33,716 nucleotides of DNA, taken from positions 1 through 33,716 of the forward strand of contig JAIEMA010000027.1 of NCBI GenBank assembly GCA_019752535.1, given 5' to 3'. This stretch comes from Bacteriovoracaceae bacterium (lineage in GTDB: Bacteria; Bdellovibrionota; Bacteriovoracia; Bacteriovoracales; Bacteriovoracaceae). The notes beneath the pieces are model-generated. The model made no database searches, was not told where the DNA came from, and was given only the letters and a program-made list of their open reading frames with translations. The stretch's first letter is position 1. The number at the start of each line of letters is the position of its first letter. The translations under genes were made by a program, and so were the position numbers. Positions 16,201-23,764 of the stretch are shown here, in pieces.

Positions 16201-17066
16201 TTGTGAGGCAAAATCTTGGTCTCATCCAGGATGTCGAAATCAGCAGAGAAGCCAATTGGCGAATTAATAGTTTTGGTGCAACAACGGGACTCGCAAGTGT
16301 GGCCGTCACTAATAGCGGAACTATTAATAGAGTTCTCATGAATGGATTTTTACTTGATACTCAGAATGCCACTTCTACGATTGGCGTGAATAACAGTGGC
16401 AAGCCTGTCTTAACTAACACAGGCACAGTGACGGGTGTCTCTTGGACGATTCCTTCGGGGCGTTTGATTCAAAATATGGTTGGCAACGGATCGAACTATA
16501 CCTGTTCCTCAGGTGTGCTCAGTGTCACAAATTATCCTTCTTCTCCATTCAATAACTCAGCCGCTTACTGGGATTCAACTACTGCTAATAATGATCTCAG
16601 TACGAATAATAAATATGTATGGGTTGTGGCCGAATCCAATGGATTTGTTTCTGTGGCTAGGGCCTTGGACAGTCAAACCAGTACTGCTCTAAAGTTGGAT
16701 GTGAATCCTTCTGATTGCTCAACCCTTGCGACAAATGGAATGAATGTTTACATCATTCAGGACTACTCCTCTTCAGATCCGACCGCGATTGCGGATTATA
16801 CGACAAGCCCATACAACGGCTACATCATTCCAGGATCCATTTTAGGTGCGGGCTCGCCGTCTTTTGGAAATGGAGTCACGTTGTTTCCAGTTGGCAGCCC
16901 ATGGAGAACTAGCGGAGTCGTGTTAGATGAAACGGTCACCGCAGATATGGATTTAATCATAGATTATTATGAAGCCATTTTAACTGGCCAGTCTCCTGCG
17001 AGTCCCGCGATATGGACCATAGAAGATGGTGGCAGCAAAATGGGTCTCTTCAGCATTAATAACTAA
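13296..17066 (+). CDS. Giant repeat lipoprotein, GLUG-like beta-helix repeats
   Basis: The 1256-residue protein begins with a lipoprotein signal (MRLLGLLFLIIFATAC, lipidated Cys16, next residue Gly), so it should reach the outer membrane. GAGG precedes the ATG. Residues 20-300 form a Cys-containing globular region. A domain then opens with GHPYLICSPEQL (316-327), followed by GLUG-type repeats marked by VGALFG (448, 484), IGGAFG (513), VGGLFG (579), VGGFVG (615) and VGALIG (647). A second unit opens with NPLVICKKEQL (749-759) and carries repeats of the NNGTIxN and NSGTIxx type to about 1045. Such proteins are surface-exposed adhesin-like right-handed beta-helices; adhesion is inferred. The stop overlaps the fumarase stop by 4 bases. 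Confidence 0.85.
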   Translation: MRLLGLLFLIIFATACGGKNSNTNIKVTTSALFGGSAALQNISEGGLMLWGVNDKGNRFGQTLEDADTINLDLPNGTWTFYAVAWDNATNDPLLASTGLKCAESVPTQLAGTQVNVALAVSATTCANDIFRGYASSANSGTINAQLCENLSGVTAYNHVCSDDRITAGANWKSDKVPMMSVKVTLPNYLNNIDVPGGISRCMVMPSNQDGSWTNVTSMKLPIGDVAYPAKSPFRLRLEFFPGNNTCDLTGTARGSITRILPNGLLSPISPIKTFHNSGQHYTFLSISDNEICNGRTAVYTDVAGARNFAGGAGTVGHPYLICSPEQLLSMHDLVNATTYYYRLSANINLNPYSKGVTTATLPSDSDCWEEGQNWMPIGHSYAAPSACTASVTGFTGSFDGNDHSISNLRIKKDNSDEVGFIARLSAPAARVFRDLTFINAEVEGQAKVGALFGSCTATGNQLIENIRITNSRIRARDNAGSSYVGALFGDGTLVDVNKIFISGGSVEGDGSYIGGAFGNLSSSTKLSNVFVNTQVRANNYNSGSTHTGGIGAKFVSTSLAGNIDSLSYEGIITTGSTKVGGLFGELGDTNAGKNLSNFYSKAAITTLNTTSSNMVGGFVGKNLFNKAMINGYFAGHVLDFCSAGCDVGALIGDYSGGTPTGSSDIYYLSDNQPTDAGWGTSAFATSSFSNADNVGLYLTGTLTTFESGPWVHQAGDTPRLTLEQHPCALTINSAGLAGQIIAGRGGASNPLVICKKEQLSTIGALGSGKYVSIVGAVNLTGSFTSPNIPSGVTLSGERGLVFGYTNNLSGTSSGNLAPFATNSGTIKNLDMANIKVSVLAPSSTSSVSGAVYINNGTIDNMSVISGEIKHSASSTAYASGMVYQNNGTIKNSKMSAVVGGINYVAGIAAFNLGHILDSEVEGALFQSTASSSSVFAGIALQNGSSATIKRSVVRSKMNTSYSLDDSSMVVRQNLGLIQDVEISREANWRINSFGATTGLASVAVTNSGTINRVLMNGFLLDTQNATSTIGVNNSGKPVLTNTGTVTGVSWTIPSGRLIQNMVGNGSNYTCSSGVLSVTNYPSSPFNNSAAYWDSTTANNDLSTNNKYVWVVAESNGFVSVARALDSQTSTALKLDVNPSDCSTLATNGMNVYIIQDYSSSDPTAIADYTTSPYNGYIIPGSILGAGSPSFGNGVTLFPVGSPWRTSGVVLDETVTADMDLIIDYYEAILTGQSPASPAIWTIEDGGSKMGLFSINN

Positions 17067-17629
17067 AGATAAGCTTTCAAGTTCTCTTTTGATTGCGCTT
17101 CCACATCTTTATGAAGTGAGTTGCCATGGCTATCCATGGTGACCACGACAGGGAATTTATCCACTGAGAGATCCCAAATGGCTTCAGGTGAGCCGAGCTC
17201 TTCAAGATAGACACCATTCACGTTCGTGATTCTCTCGGCCAGCACTTGAGCCGCGCCACCGACAGCATGAAAATACACGCAGCCATACTCTTTACAAGCA
17301 TCAAGGGTTTTCTGGCCCATTCCACCCTTACCAATCACGCCCACAATTCCGTGATCACGAATCACTTCCCACTGATAAGGCTCTTCACGAATGGACGTCG
17401 TGGGGCCAGCGGCCGTGACGGTGTAGTGACCTTTTTTATCTTTCATCACCACTGGGCCGCAGTGATAAATGATTTGGTTTTTAAGATCCACTGGGCTCTT
17501 ATTGCCTTCATGCAAATATTTATGAACAGCATCGCGTCCGGTAAAAAGTTTTCCGGTAATAAGAACCATATCTCCGACTTTAAGACGTCTCACGGCTTCT
17601 TTTGAGAAGGGGTAGTTAAGTTCAATCAT
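17063..17629 (-). CDS. Fumarate hydratase class I, beta subunit
   Basis: This 188-residue protein matches the C-terminal part of iron-sulfur fumarases, here encoded as a separate subunit. Diagnostic blocks are the front region with VGDMVLITGKLFTGRDAVH (18-36), AGPTTSIREE, IGKGGMG, and HAVGGAAQVLAERI. With the alpha subunit it interconverts fumarate and malate in the TCA cycle. Tartrate dehydratase is a related alternative, but the conserved blocks are typical of fumarase. AAGGAAG precedes the ATG, which is 9 bases after the alpha-subunit stop. Confidence 0.93.
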   Translation of the reverse strand: MIELNYPFSKEAVRRLKVGDMVLITGKLFTGRDAVHKYLHEGNKSPVDLKNQIIYHCGPVVMKDKKGHYTVTAAGPTTSIREEPYQWEVIRDHGIVGVIGKGGMGQKTLDACKEYGCVYFHAVGGAAQVLAERITNVNGVYLEELGSPEAIWDLSVDKFPVVVTMDSHGNSLHKDVEAQSKENLKAYL

Positions 17630-17638
17630 AAATCTTCC

Positions 17639-18580
17639 TTAGTAGAGCCATTTTTTTAAGGCAAAAGTTTTTGTATCAATCACTGCACCCTGACGTCTAA
17701 ACGCCCAGCACATGTAACTGATACTCACGATAAATGAGGCTGGCACACGGTTTCTGTGGTCAATCAAACATTCCATGATCGTGGTCTTACCCCCAAAGCC
17801 CATGGGTCCGATGCCAAGTTTATTGCAGGTTTCTACGATCTCTTTCTCCATCGCGGCGAGCTCTTTAATTTTTGAGCGCTCACCCATTTTTCTAAAGAGC
17901 TGCTTTTTAGCATGAGCACTTGAGTCCGCCCGGTCACCACCGATGCACACGCCAAGAACGCCAGGGCCGCAGCCTTTGCCTTGAGCTTTCATAACAGCAT
18001 CAAGAATGACTTTCCTTGCGCCATCAAGATCACGTCCGGCCGAAAGTGTAGTGTCAGGGAGAGTGTACTGAGCAGAGACATTCTCGCAGCCTCCACCCTT
18101 GAGCATGAGTTTTACTTCGAGAGTTTTTGAGGCGTGTTCGACAAAATGAATCGAAGGGTGACCCGCGCCGACGTTAGTGCCTTCATTCTCGCCTGTTAAG
18201 GAGTTGACGGAGTTTTGTCTTAAGTAGCCTTTCTTCGTCGAGGCGATCACTGCTTTATGAATGAGTTTAATAAACGGTGTTTGATGGAAGCCTGGTGGAT
18301 GATAAATATAAAAAATCACTGTGCCGGTATCTTGGCAGAGTGGCTGGCTTTTATTTTTGGCGAGCTCAATATTATCGCACATGATGTTCATGGCGTAGCT
18401 CGCGGTTGTGTTCTCCACTTCTTCGCCTTGGGCTTTGCGAATTGCACGGTCTACGTCATTGGGGATAATTGTGCTGGTCACACGAATGAGTTCAACAAGA
18501 GTTTCTACTGCCTGAAGATCAGGAGACAGTTTTTTCTTCACAGGTTTTTTGACAACTTTCTTTTTTGTTTTTTTCACCAC
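17639..18580 (-). CDS. Fumarate hydratase class I, alpha subunit
   Basis: This is the 313-residue iron-sulfur subunit. Likely 4Fe-4S ligands are Cys82 (PLCQDTG), Cys204 (GKGCGPGVLG) and Cys291 (YMCWAFRR). GPMGFGGKTT (258-267) is the conserved substrate-site block. The start is GTG 18580 with GAGGAG upstream. It begins with an unusual Lys-rich tail (residues 3-18, almost only Lys, Val and Pro) ahead of the normal fold. It is co-transcribed with the beta subunit. The region to the divergent hsp20 is about 110 bases and must hold promoters for both directions. Confidence 0.93.
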   Translation of the reverse strand: MVKKTKKKVVKKPVKKKLSPDLQAVETLVELIRVTSTIIPNDVDRAIRKAQGEEVENTTASYAMNIMCDNIELAKNKSQPLCQDTGTVIFYIYHPPGFHQTPFIKLIHKAVIASTKKGYLRQNSVNSLTGENEGTNVGAGHPSIHFVEHASKTLEVKLMLKGGGCENVSAQYTLPDTTLSAGRDLDGARKVILDAVMKAQGKGCGPGVLGVCIGGDRADSSAHAKKQLFRKMGERSKIKELAAMEKEIVETCNKLGIGPMGFGGKTTIMECLIDHRNRVPASFIVSISYMCWAFRRQGAVIDTKTFALKKWLY

Positions 18581-18640
18581 GGCAAACTCCTCATATTTTC
18601 AATGGTTAAAATAATCCCACGAATGAATGGTTTCTCCAAC

Positions 18641-18670
18641 CTTGACGTTTAAAAATTCAACCCCATCTTA
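18641..18670 (+). promoter_or_regulatory. Heat-shock (sigma32-type) promoter of hsp20
   Basis: CTTGACG (18641-18647) and CCCCATCTTA (18661-18670) are separated by 13 bases. These match the sigma32 consensus (CTTGAAA, 11-16 bases, CCCCATnT) almost fully, with the whole -10 part intact. They lie about 25 bases before the hsp20 start codon, a short leader. The match of both sequence and gene function makes this a good call. Confidence 0.75.
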
Positions 18671-18694
18671 GGGTTAAGACCACAAGGAGGTTCT

Positions 18695-19084
18695 ATGATG
18701 CAATTTGAATTAAAGCCCTCGACCTGGCCGCGCGAGTTAAATGACTTGCTGACTCACCGTGAACAAATTTTGCCAGCCTGCGAAATAGTGGACTCAGATA
18801 CTTCGTTTACTGTTTCTCTCGATGTGCCAGGACTAAAAAAAGAAGATCTCGAGTTAGAACTTAAAGATCATCACCTTTTCATCACTGGAACTCGTAAGGC
18901 GCCAGAGAGAAATGAAAAAGAAAAAGTATTGAGACAAGAGAGAAGATTTGGAAAGTTTAATAGAACATTTTCTCTACCCGATGGGATTGATGAGCAAAAT
19001 GTCACCGCCAATTTTAATGATGGCGTGCTTGAAATCAAGCTTCCAAAATTAGCAGTGGTAGGTCGCAAAATAGCCATCAATTGA
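18695..19084 (+). CDS. Small heat-shock protein (Hsp20/alpha-crystallin)
   Basis: The 129-residue protein has a short front (about 28 residues), an alpha-crystallin domain and almost no C-terminal tail. Visible family marks are SFTVSLDVPGLKKEDLELEL (37-56), the HHLFITGTR strand, RRFGKFNRTFSLP, and the closing NDGVLEIKLPK (108-118, the AxxxnGvL-type motif). Two start codons are adjacent (18695 and 18698); AAGGAGG at 18684-18690 suits the second slightly better. It is an ATP-independent holdase that keeps unfolded proteins from aggregating. The sigma32-type promoter directly upstream fits this role. OsmC follows on the same strand after a strong hairpin. Confidence 0.93.
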   Translation: MMQFELKPSTWPRELNDLLTHREQILPACEIVDSDTSFTVSLDVPGLKKEDLELELKDHHLFITGTRKAPERNEKEKVLRQERRFGKFNRTFSLPDGIDEQNVTANFNDGVLEIKLPKLAVVGRKIAIN

Positions 19085-19090
19085 CCTCTT

Positions 19091-19121
19091 CTTTGGGGAC
19101 AAGTTATGCTTGTCCCCAAAG
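19091..19121 (+). promoter_or_regulatory. Strong hairpin overlapping the osmC ribosome site
   Basis: CTTTGGGGACAAG (19091-19103) pairs perfectly over 13 bp with CTTGTCCCCAAAG (19109-19121) around a TTATG loop. The 3' arm includes most of the AAAGGA ribosome site used by the ATG at 19129. No T-run follows, so it is not an intrinsic terminator. In a hsp20-osmC transcript it would hide the osmC ribosome site, or it could act as a processing or stability element between the two cistrons. Confidence 0.7.
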
Positions 19122-19128
19122 GATCTTT

Positions 19129-19530
19129 ATGACCATTATGCATGTTGAATACCAGGGTAATCTTCGCACTCAAGCCACTCATCTTGATTCGGGCGCAAAA
19201 CTGATCACAGATGCTCCTAAAGATAATAATGGAGAAGGACAAGCCTTCTCTCCGACAGACCTCTTGGCCACATCCCTGGCGAGCTGCATGCTCACGATTA
19301 TGGGAATTAAGGCGCGCACTTTAAATGTCGATCTTAAAGGAGTGAAGGTGGAGGTGGAGAAGATCATGCAAGCCTCTCCACGAAAGGTTTCCGAAATAAA
19401 AGTTACTCTGAAACTTGCGGGCTTAGCGCTTGAGGCGTCTCAGATGAAGACTCTTCAAGAGGCGGCAATGACTTGCCCGGTGTTTTTATCTCTTGATCCG
19501 GCGATGAAGAAGACGGTGAGATGGGAGTGA
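19129..19530 (+). CDS. OsmC/Ohr-family protein
   Basis: I start at ATG 19129 with AAAGGA five bases ahead; the frame extends to 19081 across the hairpin without support. The 133-residue protein has the OsmC pattern: FSPTDLLATSLASCMLTIMG with Cys53, and AAMTCPVFLSL with Cys116. These are the two Cys that reduce organic hydroperoxides in active members. The fold is complete but short, as in YhfA-like OsmC relatives. It follows hsp20, so a stress-defence pair is plausible. Its last 42 codons lie antisense to the tail of the subtilase gene. Confidence 0.9.
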   Translation: MTIMHVEYQGNLRTQATHLDSGAKLITDAPKDNNGEGQAFSPTDLLATSLASCMLTIMGIKARTLNVDLKGVKVEVEKIMQASPRKVSEIKVTLKLAGLALEASQMKTLQEAAMTCPVFLSLDPAMKKTVRWE

Positions 19531-20878
19531 TATCAGTAGGATCATCACTCTCGATTGTTTGGGTGTGAGGAAGAACGTTTAAAATCGCTTTTGCAGGATC
19601 CTCTGGTTTCGGTCTTGAAGGAATTAATCCACTATTAGCAAATTTAATGGCCTCAGTGAGAGGAAGCTCTTTTGAGAGCTCACTTGCTCTTAAAGCTTTG
19701 GCCACATCAATCACTTTTCCTGTCGCCGTTTTATTGGCGAGATCTGGCACGGATTCACCTGTCGACTCTAATAAAAGTTTTAAATTCTTAGCCGTGAGTT
19801 TCTCATTGTTTTGCAGACAGCGAGCCGCAAGATTAGAAACAGTAGGAGCGGCCATACTTGTTCCACTGGCCGGAGTTTCAGACATACCCGATTCTTTGGC
19901 GTAAGCCGTAGGCACAAATGAAAGAATCGCCACTCCTGGTGCGGCCATATCCACATGCTTTTGTCCCCAATTTGAGAATTGGGCTAAGTAATTTCCATTC
20001 ATCGCCGCCACCGTGATGGCATGATCACTTAAGATGCGAGAAGGAAAATGATGGTGGAGGTCATTGTCTTGATGGGAATTGCCGGCCGAAAAAATAAAAA
20101 GGATATGGGGGTATCTCTCAATGATTTTTTTTCCCTGAGTGTAGAGAGAATCAAAATAAGAATCGACGATTTCATTTAATTTGATTTCCTCAAGATCAAG
20201 ACCCGTGATCTCTTTGTGCCATTCGGCAAATCGACTTTTAATATGTTTCTCTGTGACTCCATAAGAAGCGTTCACCACACGTATTTTATGGAGATCAATC
20301 CAGGAGAGCATCTTGCGCATTTTTCGCAAAATTCGATCGCGAGAAAGTTTCACTTGGCGCTCAAATTCTGCTTGAGAGTGTTTTAAAATAGGCGAGGTAG
20401 GCTCAGAGTTTGATTCAACGACCACAGTAGGAATTTCAATTCCAAGACCTCTCACCGGAAAAACATCAATATCAATGGTATCCTTAAGAAGGATGCCTGT
20501 GACTAAAGTTCCGTGGGCGAGTTTCTTGAAGAGTCTCAGTTTCTCCTTAAAGGAGGGATCACTGGCTTTTTTCTCCAACCAAATACGCTCTTCAGGGGAG
20601 AGACCTTGTTGATGAGATTTAGCTTTAAGTGAGCGATAGAGAAGAACATCTTGGAGTATTTCGCCTTGGATCAGTGGCGTTTTTAGATGGGTGTTGTCTG
20701 TGAAGTTCCAACCCGCAAAACCTGGAAGCGCAATCGCTCCTTCTTCATCTGTTTCACCAAGTTTAAGTCGGGGGCGCAAAATTTCATGGTCAATATCAAA
20801 GCCGGTATCAATGACGGCCACAGTCACGGCCTGCGTGTCGAAAGTCATGAATAAGAAAAATAAAATCACCCATTTCAT
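19403..20878 (-). CDS. Exported subtilisin-like serine protease (S8)
   Basis: I start at ATG 20878 (MKWVILFFLFMTFDTQA, signal peptide); an ATG at 20887 adds three residues. In the longer numbering the triad is Asp27 (AVIDTGFD), His125 (AHGTLVTG) and Ser344 (SGTSMAAP), with oxyanion Asn270 (FSAGNS). The catalytic Asp follows the signal peptide almost directly, so there is no room for the usual pro-domain. About 100 residues of charged sequence separate Asp and His, more than in typical subtilases, and a helical insert lies at about 165-260. The final 60 residues are Ser/Pro/Glu-rich and low in complexity, and most of them are read antisense to osmC. Confidence 0.92.
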   Translation of the reverse strand: MKWVILFFLFMTFDTQAVTVAVIDTGFDIDHEILRPRLKLGETDEEGAIALPGFAGWNFTDNTHLKTPLIQGEILQDVLLYRSLKAKSHQQGLSPEERIWLEKKASDPSFKEKLRLFKKLAHGTLVTGILLKDTIDIDVFPVRGLGIEIPTVVVESNSEPTSPILKHSQAEFERQVKLSRDRILRKMRKMLSWIDLHKIRVVNASYGVTEKHIKSRFAEWHKEITGLDLEEIKLNEIVDSYFDSLYTQGKKIIERYPHILFIFSAGNSHQDNDLHHHFPSRILSDHAITVAAMNGNYLAQFSNWGQKHVDMAAPGVAILSFVPTAYAKESGMSETPASGTSMAAPTVSNLAARCLQNNEKLTAKNLKLLLESTGESVPDLANKTATGKVIDVAKALRASELSKELPLTEAIKFANSGLIPSRPKPEDPAKAILNVLPHTQTIESDDPTDITPISPSSSSPDQEIKTPGKSLPPLEESSSETPQALSPQVSE

Positions 20879-20944
20879 AGGGCCCATTGTGCCATGAATG
20901 AATCGACCTCGACAAAGTCAAAGCTCAAATGAAAAACTCTCTTT

Positions 20945-23764
20945 ATGAAAAAATTATTTTGCTTGATCCTTCTATCTCTGACTTTTTCAGTCGGAGCTGT
21001 CATTGAAGCACCAATCGCTTTTCCTGATTCGAGGCAAAATCCTTCTGGGCTAGAGTGGAAGCAAGTCTCATCGGATCATTTCAACGTCATTTTTCCTGAG
21101 GGCACTGAAGCAGAAGCTCAAGAAGTTCTCTCGAGCCTTGAATCCCTCTACGCTCCCATTGCCGAAGGTCTTAAAGTCTCACCGGCCCCACTCACTGTTA
21201 TTCTTCAGGCGCACACTCTTCAGTCCAATGGCTTTGTGACTTTGGCCCCGAGACGATCAGAGTTTTTTATCATTCCATGGATGGGACCAGAGATCTCTCA
21301 GACAGATTGGCTCAAGGCCCTCTCCGTTCATGAGTTTCGCCATGTCGCTCAATTTGATAAGAGTCGAACTGGTTTTGCTAAAGCGCTAAGAATTGTTTTA
21401 GGTCAAACAGGTACGGCCTTAGCTATTGGCCTCACACTTCCTGCTTGGTACTTAGAAGGGGATGCAGTGGGAACGGAGACGGCCCTCTCTTCGGCCGGTC
21501 GAGGAAGGCAACCTTTCTTTGAGCGAGATTGGAGGGCCCTCATCCTGGATAATCAAGAGTGGAGCTATGATCAGTTATCTCTTGGCAGCTACACGCGATG
21601 GCGCCCCAATCACTATGTCTATGGCTATTTTCTCACGACTTATCTGAGACGTCATTTTGGAAGAGAGGTGTTAGAGAGAATTCATTTTGAAACCATGGAG
21701 CGTGCCTACAATCCACTGGCGTTTTATAATGCGATTGAGAGAGTCACCGGTCAGAGCATCGATACAGTCTATAAAAAAGCTGTTCGAGAATTAAAGGCCA
21801 AGTGGAGTGAGCAGCAAGAGAAGATCACTTCAGTTGCCCCTTCTCCTGTTTTTATGAATCAAAGTGAAGAATGGATCAACTATTCTTACCCGTCAGCTTT
21901 AAATGAGGGAGTGTTCTCGTATCGAGAGAGTCTTGGGCACATTGGGCAATTTGTAAAAATGACGAGCAAAGGGGAAGAGATTCTCTGGACGCCTTCTCCA
22001 CTGCTGCAGGATTTTCCTTTTAAAGTCAGGGCCGGGTTAGTCGCGACATCAGAAGTTGAAGTCGATCCGCGTTGGGGAATTCAGGACTATTCTCGAGTCC
22101 GTATACATGAGGCGTCGAGTGGAGAGGTCGTTTTTCAAAAAAATAAAACGAAATGGCTTCTTCCTGTTGTGAATCATGAGGGCAGTGAGCTTGCTGTTAT
22201 TGATTGGCAAACCAAAGGGGAGCCTCAATTTAAAATCATCGACATCAAGAGTGGAAAAATAAATTTTAAACTTCCCTGGCCCAGGGCCAATGCGGTTTTA
22301 GGGCTAGATTGGGTTCAAGGTGAAGAATCTCTTGTGGTGTTATACCGTGAAGGTGTTTATCAGCTGACTTTAGCCAAAATTGATTTGAAAACTGGCTCGC
22401 GCCAGATTCTGGGGCAAACGGAGAAGTGGAATTGGGCCTATCCCTCGGCCGATAAAGATTATGTTTATTTTCAATCACCCCAAAGTGGTATTGATAATAT
22501 TCACCGCATCTCATTTCGTGATCATGTAGAAGAGAGAGTCACGGATGAGAAAGTGGGCGCTTATCATCCACAAATTCACAATGGAGAGCTGTATTATTCT
22601 CGTTATACGGCCAGGGGACTAAAGCCAGTTAAAGTTCTGTCTTCTGAGCTTAAGTTTCCGCTCACAGGTTCTGGATCTATTGAGTATTATTCTCCTCTCG
22701 TCGAGCAAGAAGGGAAGGGAGATCTTCTCTCCAAAATTGTCACGACAGATTCAAAAGTAGAAGACTACTCTCTGACAAAATCGGCTTTCAATCCTCATAG
22801 CTGGGTTTTACTTGCACCCCCTTTCACTTCATCTGTCACGGCCCAACTGACAAGCACAGATGTTTTAAATACCACTCATTGGGTCAACGGAGTGCAATGG
22901 AATTTGAATGAAAGGGCCCTTCAAGGATTTACGAGTTTGCGTTGGAGTTATCTCTGGCCCATTTTTGATATCGGGGCTGCCTTTGGGTCTCGCAGAGAAA
23001 AACTCTCAGGAAAATCTGAAGACTCATGGCAAGAGGCTAGTACACAAGTGGGAATGACCCTCCCTTGGTCATCTTTTCATGGAGCGTGGCTTTTGAATTC
23101 GAGTCTTCGCGGTTCAGGGCAAATGCTTCATGCCAATGGAAGAGTGAATCCACCTCGAGGTGAGCTCTCGACCAATACGCTGGCCGCTGCTGGAGTTGAG
23201 GGGAGTTGGTCTTTTTTGAGAAGACAAAGTGCGAGAGATCTACTTCCTAGCTGGGGAGTGAGCACCAATGCTAAACTTTTAAGTGCTGCTGAAACTCAGA
23301 GGAGCGCAAAAGACTCCCATCAACTTTATGGCTCGCTCAAACTCTTTGCCCCAGGACTCTTTGAGCATCATCATCTTTATGGAGAGCTAGCGAGTGAAAC
23401 TCAAAGGGCTGCGGGGTATCACTTTTTATCACCCATCTTTTTTGCAAGAGGATTTCCTGGAAAATTCATGGAAGAGCAAACCAAGAATTCCCTTAATTAT
23501 ACCTTTCCACTTTTTTATCCTGAATGGGCTCCTGGAAAATATTTTTATCTTAAGCGTGTGGCCTTTAATGCTTTCTATGATCACAGCTTCGGCAGGCAAT
23601 ATGGCGATAAGAGAAGCTATGAGTCTCGCGGAGCCGAATTATGGTTTGATTCGAATTTTGTCCGCAATGCCTTTGGATTTCAGTGGGGCCTGCGTTGGAA
23701 TGCGCCAGTCTCGCGTGAACAAAATTTTGATATCTTCTTAAACACAGGAATTGCCAGTTGGTAG
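20945..23764 (+). CDS. Outer-membrane metalloprotease: HEXXH domain, propeller, predicted beta-barrel
   Basis: The 939-residue protein has a signal peptide (MKKLFCLILLSLTFSVGA). The N-terminal 300 residues form a gluzincin-type peptidase: VHEFRH gives His129, Glu130 and His133, and WYLEGDA supplies Glu171 as the third zinc ligand 38 residues later. About 300-600 carries repeated strands and WTPSP/DPRWG-type motifs, as in TolB-like propellers. The last 300 residues alternate like outer-membrane strands and end in the aromatic Trp expected of a barrel signal. I infer an outer-membrane barrel holding a protease-propeller head, with the substrate unknown. The next gene starts inside its final codons, so it leads a coupled operon. 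Confidence 0.85.
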   Translation: MKKLFCLILLSLTFSVGAVIEAPIAFPDSRQNPSGLEWKQVSSDHFNVIFPEGTEAEAQEVLSSLESLYAPIAEGLKVSPAPLTVILQAHTLQSNGFVTLAPRRSEFFIIPWMGPEISQTDWLKALSVHEFRHVAQFDKSRTGFAKALRIVLGQTGTALAIGLTLPAWYLEGDAVGTETALSSAGRGRQPFFERDWRALILDNQEWSYDQLSLGSYTRWRPNHYVYGYFLTTYLRRHFGREVLERIHFETMERAYNPLAFYNAIERVTGQSIDTVYKKAVRELKAKWSEQQEKITSVAPSPVFMNQSEEWINYSYPSALNEGVFSYRESLGHIGQFVKMTSKGEEILWTPSPLLQDFPFKVRAGLVATSEVEVDPRWGIQDYSRVRIHEASSGEVVFQKNKTKWLLPVVNHEGSELAVIDWQTKGEPQFKIIDIKSGKINFKLPWPRANAVLGLDWVQGEESLVVLYREGVYQLTLAKIDLKTGSRQILGQTEKWNWAYPSADKDYVYFQSPQSGIDNIHRISFRDHVEERVTDEKVGAYHPQIHNGELYYSRYTARGLKPVKVLSSELKFPLTGSGSIEYYSPLVEQEGKGDLLSKIVTTDSKVEDYSLTKSAFNPHSWVLLAPPFTSSVTAQLTSTDVLNTTHWVNGVQWNLNERALQGFTSLRWSYLWPIFDIGAAFGSRREKLSGKSEDSWQEASTQVGMTLPWSSFHGAWLLNSSLRGSGQMLHANGRVNPPRGELSTNTLAAAGVEGSWSFLRRQSARDLLPSWGVSTNAKLLSAAETQRSAKDSHQLYGSLKLFAPGLFEHHHLYGELASETQRAAGYHFLSPIFFARGFPGKFMEEQTKNSLNYTFPLFYPEWAPGKYFYLKRVAFNAFYDHSFGRQYGDKRSYESRGAELWFDSNFVRNAFGFQWGLRWNAPVSREQNFDIFLNTGIASW

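Noticed and set aside
14800-16400. DNA tandem repeat or CRISPR-like array
   Set aside because: Repetition is at the protein level only, with diverged units; no regularly spaced identical DNA repeats are seen.
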